Shown here: in pieces, positions 41,369-49,784 of the stretch | Numbering within the stretch: the stretch's first letter is position 1 | How the letters are laid out: each line of letters opens with the position of its first letter | Origin: Candidatus Poribacteria bacterium | GTDB lineage: Bacteria; Poribacteria; WGA-4E; PCPOR2b | Direction: 5' to 3' | Length of the DNA: 64,000 nucleotides | NCBI GenBank assembly: GCA_003635265.1 | Contig: PYIZ01000031.1 | Location: forward strand, 1 to 64,000 | Program-made: the position numbers and the translations under genes | Notes under the pieces: generated by a model | Seen by the model: the letters and a program-made list of their open reading frames with translations, nothing else | The model's database searches: none | Told to the model about the DNA's origin: nothing

Positions 41369-44300
41369 ATGCGCAGACGAAACAAACACTTAATCCTAAT
41401 TGCCGGCCTCGGACTGATTCTAATCCTTGGAGGTTTTCTGTTTTTGCGTTCTGCCTACCTACTTAATCGGGTTCGCATCGTGTTGGAGTCTGAACTCCAA
41501 AGCCGCTTAAAACACTCAGTCACCATCGATACGATTTCAGGAAATGTGTTCACCGGCTTAAATATCAACGGGATTAAAATCGCAGATACAAGCCCAGAAA
41601 ATCCTCCCCTCATCACGCTAGACGAAATCCGGATAAGATATAGATTATGGAGTTTGGCGCGGAAGAAATTACGCATCACCCAACTCCATCTTAAACAGCC
41701 CCGGGCTAATGTGCGCATGAAAGCAGGCGGAACTATCAATTTAGCCGAGTTAATGCCCAAGGACGAATCAGAGACGGGTACGAAGTTTCCGGTTCAGCTG
41801 TTAATCTCCGAGATTAGTATCGAAGATATCAGTATCGAAGATGGCATTATCAATATTGAAGATGAAAATGGTTTTTTCAAGGCTGCAATCGGCGGAATTT
41901 ACAGTCGTAGTCGTGTTGATGGTCCTCTAAACAACTGGAAGTACCGTGCCCGGTTGGAAGTGCGAGATGGACGTTTTGAACTGAACGGTGTTGAAACGCA
42001 GATTGATGAATTCAGAACTGAATTTGAGCTGCAGAAGCATCAAGGTGCATTGCACTCACTGCGCTTGGCGCTGGGCAATTCCGTGCTGACCATCTCTGGT
42101 GAGGCAGACAATCTAGGCAAACAATCGCCGCAGGTCAAAACAGAAGCCCAAATGACCCTTGACTTCCACGACGTCCAAAAAATTCTGCCCACTTCAACGG
42201 AAATAGAGGGAGTAGCAGAAGTGGAGGTAGAAGCCAGTGGTCCGGTTTCGGAAATCGTCGGCAGTATCGGAATTACTCTCCCCTCGGTCCAATTAAATGC
42301 GCTTCAATTCGAGAATCTCACCGTCCAAGCCAAGTTCACGTCGCGCAGTGTCCAAGTTACCAATATTGATGCCCTGTTTGCTTCCGGAAACCTAACGGGG
42401 GCGGGAGAAATTAACCTTTCTGCGACACAAGCGGGTTTGCAACGTCCCACCTACAACGGTTGGGTACAACTTAATTCCCTTCGGACAGAGCAACTGCTGC
42501 CAATCATAGATTTTCCCCAAGATTTATTGAATCTTAAGGCAGATGTGAATGGTGAAGTTCAATTCAGTGGTAACGGTGCGGACCTCGGCAAGATCAATCT
42601 TGATGGAAACTTCCAGCTGGACAATGCGAGTGTAAATGCAGTGCCAATTCGCCTTTCAGCAGCGCGCTACCAACTCAAGGATGAACATCTGTCAATCACG
42701 GCGAACCTTGACGATGCACAAATCGAAGTCAATGGGAATCCCGGATTAACCGGTCAGCACGATATGGATCTTCGCATTACGAAAATTGACACCGGTAAGC
42801 TCTCGCGGATCTTGCAAATGCCAGATCTTGCTGGCGAAGGGACGCTTACCGGAAAAAGCAGTGCCGGTGAAGAGGATAACCTAGCTTATTCCTTGCAAGG
42901 TCTCCTCAAGGTTCCGGAAGCAACACTGTATGATGTGCCAATAGGCGTGTTGACAGCGGATTTTCGTTACGCGGGGAATCAAGTTTTTCTGAACTCCATA
43001 CGTCTTGCCAAGGGGGAAAGCGAATTGATTGCCGATGGAGTTGCCCTTATGGAAGGGGACACACCAATCAATCTTAATGTCCGTGCCCAACCACTCCAAA
43101 TCGCAGACTATGTAAGGCTAGCAGGCGATGATTATCCAATTGAAGGAATTGCCACAGGTGAGTTGGTGATAGACGGAACATTAGCACGACTGAATGGGCG
43201 TGGCACGCTTCAGATCGAAAATGGCAAAGCGTGGGAATTGTCGCTTGACCCGTTAACGCTACCGATAGGAATTGAGAATTATGTCGTGAAAATCCCAGAT
43301 TTTGAGTTGTTAACCCGTGGCCAAAAAGGGATCCTCAACGCACAGATTGATCCGAATCAAGACTATGTAATCGACTTTCAGAGTGAGCCAATGCAGTTGG
43401 CGGAGATCGCAATCGCACGCGGAATGACCGATTTCTTGTTGGACGCCGATTTGGTTGTAACAGCCAAGGGTCAAGCTAACGCTGCGGATCCACTTGTCGA
43501 TGTAACCTTCGACTTCTCAAATGTTACTTATGCAGGCAATCCACTGGAGGATGTTTACATCACCGGAATCTACAAAAACTATGCGCTGAATTTTGAAGGC
43601 GTGGGTTTTAATGATACCTGTCAAATCCGTGGGGTTTTGGAATCAATTGAAGGCATCCCCTACCAGATTATTGTCGATGGTGTAGAAGTCGATCTGGTTC
43701 CATTCCTACGAATCTTCAATGTGGCAGACTATTTCACAGGTACGGGTGATGGTAACGTTGAGGTTGAAGGGCTGCTAGAAGATCCGTCGAAAGTTAAGCT
43801 CCGGATGTCCCTCTCTAAGGTGGCGCTTGATGTGAATGAGCGCCAGCTGATCAACCCCGCTCCAATTCGCGTTTCCTTTGTGGACAACCTATGGGATGTT
43901 CAATCGTTAGTCTTGGCTGATAAACGGAATGGCAGCCCATTCCTGAGTGCGCAAGGTACTTTCCCTGTTCAGAGTGCGATAGATGCCCGCCGATTGCATG
44001 GAGGCTCAGAACCCACCAGTACATTCAGTTTTATTGTAGAATCCGACGGATTTCCACTTGAGGGATTATCGTACCTGTTGGGACTACCACCACTCTTCTC
44101 AGGAAATATCAGCTACAAGTTCACGGGGGATGGGACTTATGAAGATCCACAGTTGGAACTCAACTGGAACATTCCAGCCCTGATGCTTCAAACACCCGTT
44201 GGGAAAATCCCAATCCGTGAAGCCGTGGGAGGTCTCGTCTATAACGAGGGGAGTCTCAACGTTGAATCTTTCGATCTACGCTTGCTCGGCAATCCCGTTA

Positions 44301-47300
44301 AAGTGCAGGGGAATATAGAGGTTGATCTTGAGTCTTTTCCAGCCTCACGACTTAACCTCCATGCTTCATGCCCGAATTTTAGGTTAGATTCTAGCGATTT
44401 TGAGAATTTGCCGGATTACCTAAATAATCATTTAATCCTCTTCGATCTGGAGGCACAGATTACTGGTGATCTGGTTCAGCCGGAATTGATAGCCTCAATT
44501 GATGCGACACAAAAGAAATTACAACTCTTGGATCTGCCCCATCCGATTGAAGACCTGAAGGTTGCGCTTCAGATCTCAGTTGGACAAAAAGCATCACCTG
44601 ACTTAATCACAACGAATTTGAAATCTGCTGATTGGCAATTCGTTGGCGGCCGGTATCGTGCATCAGGCGTGTGGAGTTTGCCCAAAACGGACAAAGCCCT
44701 ACCCTTGGCTTCAATTATAGACGTTTTGGAACAAAACAACTCAGTCGAGTTTCAGCTGCACGTCAATGGAGAAGACGTAAATCTCGTCACGCCGCTGAGT
44801 TACATACTGAAACGTGAATTCCACGGTATAGAAAGTCAAGCCAATTTAGTACTTAACCTAGAGGGCAGCGGCTACCATCCCGACCAAATGTCGGCAACCC
44901 TCACGTGCAATGATCTGCATGTCAAAGTAAACAATCGTGAAATAAGAAACATCAATGAGATTCGATTTCACTTCAAAGACAGGAAACTCGCACTTGCACC
45001 AATTCAACTAGGCGAGGGTAACACAGCTTGGATCAACGCCGCGGGCGCCATCGATCTAGATGGGACTATGGATCTCAGTTTAGAGTTGAATCGCCTGCCC
45101 TACGGCGTACTAGTACCGGCGATAACCCTGACACTGCTCGATCAATCTTTCCTGCAGTTCGATGGTGTGCTGACAAGCCAAATCCGTGTCGATGGCGATC
45201 TTACGAATCCAATTATATCTGCGACATGGGAGTCAGATGGTCATGTCGGAAATGCTAACCTTAAAGACAGCGGCAGGGCGGACTATCAGGAAAAACTGCT
45301 CTTCATCCAGAACATACAACGCATTGCTGGAGTAGATAAGCAGTTGGAAATGTCCGGCACGATTCCGATTAATCTTGCCTTCCAACCGCTATCTCTTGAG
45401 GACCGATTCCTAGATCTCCCCATTGACCTGAAACTCCAAGGACGACAGATTTCCTTGGTACCCCTAGGCTTACTACTACATCCACTGATTGAACATGCCG
45501 ATGGTATTGCTGACATAGATCTCAGAATACAAGGAACAACGGCGTCACCTTATCCGCAGGGGACATTTTCTGCTCAACAAGGTACGCTCAAGTTGGCAAA
45601 CTTTGATACACCAATTTCAAACGGTACGTTTGAATTGCAGGCAGATAAAGGGCAAATTCGTATTACTACACTTAGTTTTCAGGTAGGTCAGGGAGAGTAT
45701 ACGGCAGAAGTCAACTGCGCGTTGGATGGGATCATTGCCACTGATTTTGAGATTAGCCGATTCAGCGTTCATAAAGCAAGAATTGCTGATTTTATCGGTG
45801 ATCAGTCTCGGTTTCTTAATCCGACCGTGTCTAGGTTTTTACCTCCTGAAGCAACTGGAACGGAGACAACACCAGCTGAAGTGTTGAACGGATATATTAC
45901 GGCGGAAGCCAGTCTAAAGATCCCAATAAATCAGTTTCTAATTCCCGGCAAAACTGCATGGATCCCGCAGTTCATCAAGCCATTCAATCTGCCAAATGTA
46001 ATTAAACATGTAACGGGTCAACTAAATATTCGGAATGTTCTGATTGAAGGCTTAGGCTATAAGATCCGCAACCCCAGACCAATTGAAATACAACTTGCAA
46101 ACCAGAAACTCAGCTTGGAAGAAGGATTTAGCTTGGAAGATCAAGAGTCAACGGCAGATGAAGCAGAACGACTGCGGGTGATGGGATTCGGAAGTTGGGA
46201 ACTTGGGCAAAAATTGCTCTTTCATGTTGAAATGAACAATCTGGATCTCGGCTTTATTTCGGGGTTTCTCCCTGAAGCTTACGCCGTTCGTGGCTCCCTG
46301 AACGCTTCGCTTGATATGCGTGGAACGGATGCGGAACCAAGAATATCCTTTACTTGGGAAACTCCAGAACTACGGGTAAACCAAGCAGAGGTTGACCAAT
46401 TTACCGGTAGTATCGTGTACGAAGATCGTAAAATCCGAGTCAGTGGTAAGCAAGATAGTGATGCGCACCTGTCTATTGGGAAAAATCGTGCCGCCCTGTC
46501 CGTAATAATTCCATTTCATCTGTCGCTATTAGAATTCACAGCGGAACCTTTGCCAGCAGACATTGAAGGCGGATTAGATATAACCATCGAAGATTTAGAA
46601 TTCCTATCTCTTATCTTTCCTCAGTTTGCCTTTACCGAAGGCATGGGGTTCGTTAATGCCACGCTCGGTGGTCAGTTTGATTCGCCTATGCTTAAAGGAT
46701 CTAGCAGTTTAAGGGGGTTTGCGTTCGAGCTGCCGAACTCACACATCAGTTTAGCAAATGGAACAGCGCATCTCAATTTAACTGAGAACGGTGTGGTTAT
46801 CCAGCGCATTACGGGTGATATGAATGGTGGTACGTTTGAGATTAACGGTACGATACATTCTAATTGGTTTGATGTGCGGAATGTAGATCTCGTCGCTGAA
46901 TTTAGCGAAGGAACCACGTTTAGGAAACCCGGTCTCTACGAGGTTGAGTGTCAGAGTGTCAATTTACAGATGAAAGGGGAGATCACGACAGACGGACATC
47001 TCGAACTTCCACCGCTAACGGGTTCAATCCGGGTCAAAACAGGTACATACAAGCAAGACTGGAAGCAGCTAGTCCAAGACCTAGTTGATAAGGAGGCGGA
47101 GGTACAGTTTGAGGTCTGGTTTGATTATCCCATCGTGCGTGATGTCCAGCTAGATCTTAATATCCTTGCGCCGAACAACTTTTTGGTGGAATCAAACTTA
47201 GGAGAAATTGTTACATATCTCGGAGAAATTGAGATCGAAACATCCATCAATGGTGAAGTCGTGGGGCCCATTCAAAAGCCTATTTTTAGCGGACGCGTGG

Positions 47301-47938
47301 ATCTGTTGAGAGGTGAGTTATCCCTCTCTGGAGGTCATCAATTCGAGATTCGGGAGGGCTCGTACGCAGAAAACAAAAATGCGTTGGAATTTAACCCCTG
47401 GTATGAAATTACCGCTGAGACGGTTGAACCAATTCGGAATGTCCAAGTTCCAACTGCAAACGGAGAATTCGAGACGAGAGATATCAGAGTTGAAATGTAC
47501 TTGAATGGCTACCTTGAGGATAAGCACCCTCCGGAGTTTCAAGCGGAGGTCCTTGGAAAAGGTGCCGGCGAAGATTACCAATTAACCCAACGCCAAATCC
47601 TTTCTATTGTAGCTTTCGGTGGAGTGGATCCGCTTGATTCTGAAGCCTATACACCAACTGATCTTGTTGAAGGATATATAGGTAGCCAAGTTGCGAAAGC
47701 AACAGGCTTTAGCAAAATCGATTTCGATTCGAGTCTAGACAATTTGGAGCAGTCGCGAATCCTTTTGACAAAAGAACTCTCAGAACGCCTTTCGTTGACT
47801 TACTCTTCTACCTTCCAACTCCACGCTGAACCTCGTATTGAGGTTGAATATCAGATTAGGCGAAATTTTTATATCAAGGGAGAACGGAATGAGCGCGGAA
47901 AATACGGCATAGATCTCAAGCTAGAACGGCGGTTTTAG
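41369..47938 (+). CDS. tamB: TamB-like translocation/assembly protein
   Basis: A very long 2189-residue AsmA/TamB-family protein. Residues 8-30 are one N-terminal membrane anchor (LILIAGLGLILILGGFLFL); the rest is periplasmic. The AsmA-like start has RLKHSVTIDTISGNVFTGL and TLDEIRIRYRL. It is followed by hundreds of residues of repeated beta strands, as expected for the long hydrophobic taco of TamB, which carries lipids or outer-membrane proteins. The C-terminal DUF490 domain (about 1850-2189) has QRQILSIVAFGGVDPLDSEA, FDSSLDNLEQSRILLTKELS and final RRNFYIKGERNERGKYGIDL. It is followed by the second HEAT lipoprotein and an Omp85 protein, the natural partner of TamB. E. coli TamB is 1259 residues, so this is about 900 longer. 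Confidence 0.93.
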   Translation: MRRRNKHLILIAGLGLILILGGFLFLRSAYLLNRVRIVLESELQSRLKHSVTIDTISGNVFTGLNINGIKIADTSPENPPLITLDEIRIRYRLWSLARKKLRITQLHLKQPRANVRMKAGGTINLAELMPKDESETGTKFPVQLLISEISIEDISIEDGIINIEDENGFFKAAIGGIYSRSRVDGPLNNWKYRARLEVRDGRFELNGVETQIDEFRTEFELQKHQGALHSLRLALGNSVLTISGEADNLGKQSPQVKTEAQMTLDFHDVQKILPTSTEIEGVAEVEVEASGPVSEIVGSIGITLPSVQLNALQFENLTVQAKFTSRSVQVTNIDALFASGNLTGAGEINLSATQAGLQRPTYNGWVQLNSLRTEQLLPIIDFPQDLLNLKADVNGEVQFSGNGADLGKINLDGNFQLDNASVNAVPIRLSAARYQLKDEHLSITANLDDAQIEVNGNPGLTGQHDMDLRITKIDTGKLSRILQMPDLAGEGTLTGKSSAGEEDNLAYSLQGLLKVPEATLYDVPIGVLTADFRYAGNQVFLNSIRLAKGESELIADGVALMEGDTPINLNVRAQPLQIADYVRLAGDDYPIEGIATGELVIDGTLARLNGRGTLQIENGKAWELSLDPLTLPIGIENYVVKIPDFELLTRGQKGILNAQIDPNQDYVIDFQSEPMQLAEIAIARGMTDFLLDADLVVTAKGQANAADPLVDVTFDFSNVTYAGNPLEDVYITGIYKNYALNFEGVGFNDTCQIRGVLESIEGIPYQIIVDGVEVDLVPFLRIFNVADYFTGTGDGNVEVEGLLEDPSKVKLRMSLSKVALDVNERQLINPAPIRVSFVDNLWDVQSLVLADKRNGSPFLSAQGTFPVQSAIDARRLHGGSEPTSTFSFIVESDGFPLEGLSYLLGLPPLFSGNISYKFTGDGTYEDPQLELNWNIPALMLQTPVGKIPIREAVGGLVYNEGSLNVESFDLRLLGNPVKVQGNIEVDLESFPASRLNLHASCPNFRLDSSDFENLPDYLNNHLILFDLEAQITGDLVQPELIASIDATQKKLQLLDLPHPIEDLKVALQISVGQKASPDLITTNLKSADWQFVGGRYRASGVWSLPKTDKALPLASIIDVLEQNNSVEFQLHVNGEDVNLVTPLSYILKREFHGIESQANLVLNLEGSGYHPDQMSATLTCNDLHVKVNNREIRNINEIRFHFKDRKLALAPIQLGEGNTAWINAAGAIDLDGTMDLSLELNRLPYGVLVPAITLTLLDQSFLQFDGVLTSQIRVDGDLTNPIISATWESDGHVGNANLKDSGRADYQEKLLFIQNIQRIAGVDKQLEMSGTIPINLAFQPLSLEDRFLDLPIDLKLQGRQISLVPLGLLLHPLIEHADGIADIDLRIQGTTASPYPQGTFSAQQGTLKLANFDTPISNGTFELQADKGQIRITTLSFQVGQGEYTAEVNCALDGIIATDFEISRFSVHKARIADFIGDQSRFLNPTVSRFLPPEATGTETTPAEVLNGYITAEASLKIPINQFLIPGKTAWIPQFIKPFNLPNVIKHVTGQLNIRNVLIEGLGYKIRNPRPIEIQLANQKLSLEEGFSLEDQESTADEAERLRVMGFGSWELGQKLLFHVEMNNLDLGFISGFLPEAYAVRGSLNASLDMRGTDAEPRISFTWETPELRVNQAEVDQFTGSIVYEDRKIRVSGKQDSDAHLSIGKNRAALSVIIPFHLSLLEFTAEPLPADIEGGLDITIEDLEFLSLIFPQFAFTEGMGFVNATLGGQFDSPMLKGSSSLRGFAFELPNSHISLANGTAHLNLTENGVVIQRITGDMNGGTFEINGTIHSNWFDVRNVDLVAEFSEGTTFRKPGLYEVECQSVNLQMKGEITTDGHLELPPLTGSIRVKTGTYKQDWKQLVQDLVDKEAEVQFEVWFDYPIVRDVQLDLNILAPNNFLVESNLGEIVTYLGEIEIETSINGEVVGPIQKPIFSGRVDLLRGELSLSGGHQFEIREGSYAENKNALEFNPWYEITAETVEPIRNVQVPTANGEFETRDIRVEMYLNGYLEDKHPPEFQAEVLGKGAGEDYQLTQRQILSIVAFGGVDPLDSEAYTPTDLVEGYIGSQVAKATGFSKIDFDSSLDNLEQSRILLTKELSERLSLTYSSTFQLHAEPRIEVEYQIRRNFYIKGERNERGKYGIDLKLERRF

Positions 47939-48023
47939 ATTGGCTGCACTCTAATCACATTGACTGGTTCACAACGGAAAGTGCTTCCTGCAGAATAGTT
48001 GCCGATAGGCATCCATAATACAA

Positions 48024-48046
48024 AAACCTAACATATTTGCTATAAT
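48024..48046 (+). promoter_or_regulatory. Extended -10 promoter candidate for the second HEAT lipoprotein gene
   Basis: A perfect TATAAT at 48041-48046 preceded by TGC makes an extended -10; the -35 region (about 48017-48023) is poor. The leader to 48203 would be about 150 bases. Confidence 0.4.
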
Positions 48047-48202
48047 CTCGTAACATCTCCCTGTTACAATAATTTTTTCTGTGTCTTATCTTTTAACATT
48101 TGGTTGTATCTCTGGGGGCTGACTACCTATATACTCGAGGGTAATGTCGGTACGAACCCATCACCATAAAGCAACTAGAAGAAATCAGGAGAACACAATT
48201 TT

Positions 48203-49504
48203 ATGAAGAAACATGTAACAATCGTTCCTATTACTCCCCAAGCAGACTCGCCCATCTTGGACGGCGCACGGAATCTCTCGGTTGACTCGACCAAGAAATC
48301 CTTCCCTTCACTTACGACCACACTTTGTAGTGGATTAGCATTACTAATTTTGCTCATTGGCTGCGAACCAAAACAGCAAATCGATCATTTGAAGGTTGGA
48401 CGGCAACAACTGCTCAACTCAGGGCTGGCAGTTGACGCGATCAAGCATCTGAAGGAAGCTGAAATAGAGGAGCTAGACAAGGCACCACCCCGTGCGCTGC
48501 TAGTCCTTGCATACACACACGGGCTTTCAACGGAAGTCGCAAAAACGCAGGGATTGGAATCTGAGTTCAAAACGGAGCGTGCGCAGCGGTTAGCGGCGCT
48601 AGGAAATGAAGAAATTGAATACCTCCTTCAAATTTTGGTTAGACGTTCTCGCCTTCAGAAAGATGCAATGCAAGTGGTCGTTGACAAAGGTGTAGATGCA
48701 CTCCCTGTCTTGATTAATGCCTTAGGTCAGGCTGACTTTCTAAGCCTGCATGGTGACATCGTCGAGATGATGTATCAGATTGGAAGTGATGGTCTTGGCT
48801 TAATGGCTGACGCCATTCAGAGCGCTGATACACCAACGGAGGTGCAAATTGAACTTGTACGCCTTATCGGACGGATCGGCGAACCACAGGGGCTTGAGGA
48901 TCTGGAGGCAATCCGGAACACTACCGAGGATGCCGGACTTAAGATGGAAATCAACGTCACCCTCTACCGGCTTGGGAAGCATGAATATGCGACGGCGATC
49001 CTTAATGGATTGGCCGCCGATGACGTGAATGTCCGGCGTTCCTCTGCGCGGGCGATGATACATCTTGGTGGTTATCCGGTAAGCAAAGCCCTCAAAGCGC
49101 TTCAAGACACCGATGATCAGGTCGTCACCTATGCAGCGCAAGCACTTCAAAATCAACCGGATGCACAAGCCGTCGGACCTCTCACCGACGTCCTCACAGG
49201 CACCGCCGACAACGCTGCCAAACAAGCAGCTTCTGAAGCACTACGTATCCATGCCGAACAGAAACGGGCAAAGGGGTTGGCTGCTCTGCTTATTAAGGCA
49301 TTGATTTCTGGCAAAATTGAGAGCGCAGAAGATCGGCTACGTATTCTTCAGCTGCTTCGGAAAGAAGCGCTGATGGGGCAAATTAAAGTGACTGCCTTAG
49401 TCGATCCACAGTTGGTATACGACCTTGATAAATACCTAAGACAGACCGAGACACATGAGATGGTTAAGGGCGAGTTAAGACGGCTCCTTGAGGCACTGGA
49501 GTAG
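48203..49504 (+). CDS. HEAT-repeat lipoprotein B, paralogue of A
   Basis: A 433-residue lipoprotein. The lipobox ILLIGC (C54) comes after an unusually long N-terminal region: about 34 polar residues precede the hydrophobic stretch (SGLALLILLIGC), compared with 2-6 usually. The start is supported by AATCAGGAGAACAC before the ATG, so the extension looks real. The mature part aligns by eye with lipoprotein A: DHLKVGRQQLLNSGLAVDAI, IEMM/VEMMYQIGSDGL, TLYRLGKHEYATAILNGL, DVNVRRSSARAMIHL and C-terminal KLRILQLLRKEALMGQIK-like helices. It lies between tamB and the Omp85 gene. Confidence 0.87.
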   Translation: MKKHVTIVPITPQADSPILDGARNLSVDSTKKSFPSLTTTLCSGLALLILLIGCEPKQQIDHLKVGRQQLLNSGLAVDAIKHLKEAEIEELDKAPPRALLVLAYTHGLSTEVAKTQGLESEFKTERAQRLAALGNEEIEYLLQILVRRSRLQKDAMQVVVDKGVDALPVLINALGQADFLSLHGDIVEMMYQIGSDGLGLMADAIQSADTPTEVQIELVRLIGRIGEPQGLEDLEAIRNTTEDAGLKMEINVTLYRLGKHEYATAILNGLAADDVNVRRSSARAMIHLGGYPVSKALKALQDTDDQVVTYAAQALQNQPDAQAVGPLTDVLTGTADNAAKQAASEALRIHAEQKRAKGLAALLIKALISGKIESAEDRLRILQLLRKEALMGQIKVTALVDPQLVYDLDKYLRQTETHEMVKGELRRLLEALE

Positions 49505-49510
49505 AAGCTA

Positions 49511-49723
49511 ATGGTCGCCATCGCTGCCTCCGAATTCATGCTTGAACAGGCTTGTCGCGCCAATTTAGGGAGGTCAACAGCGTTCATTGAAGTGTTACTC
49601 CCTCAATCGGTGACCTCGAGCGTGCTGTATGATCCAAAAATAGCAAACGTAGCCTGTAACACACCGGTCCCCGATCCGCGCGCACCCGCCGCAATCCCGG
49701 AAGCCTTGAACTTAGACGCTTAA
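49511..49723 (+). CDS. Possible small protein between lipoprotein B and Omp85 genes
   Basis: A 70-codon frame whose ATG begins six bases after the stop of lipoprotein B. The sequence (LEQACRANLGRSTAFIEVLL, then VPDPRAPAAIPEALNLDA) matches no family I know, and there is no convincing ribosome site of its own. It could be a translationally coupled small protein or simply chance; the rest of the 280-base gap holds nothing. Confidence 0.2.
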   Translation: MVAIAASEFMLEQACRANLGRSTAFIEVLLPQSVTSSVLYDPKIANVACNTPVPDPRAPAAIPEALNLDA

Positions 49724-49784
49724 CACCTGAACTCCTACCCTGTCAACTGAGGTGCAAGGATAGGAAGGATATACGAACATACGA

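Noticed and set aside
49511-49723. A conserved small gene between lipoprotein B and the Omp85 gene.
   Set aside because: It is listed only as a low-confidence possibility: there is no independent ribosome site and no recognisable sequence.
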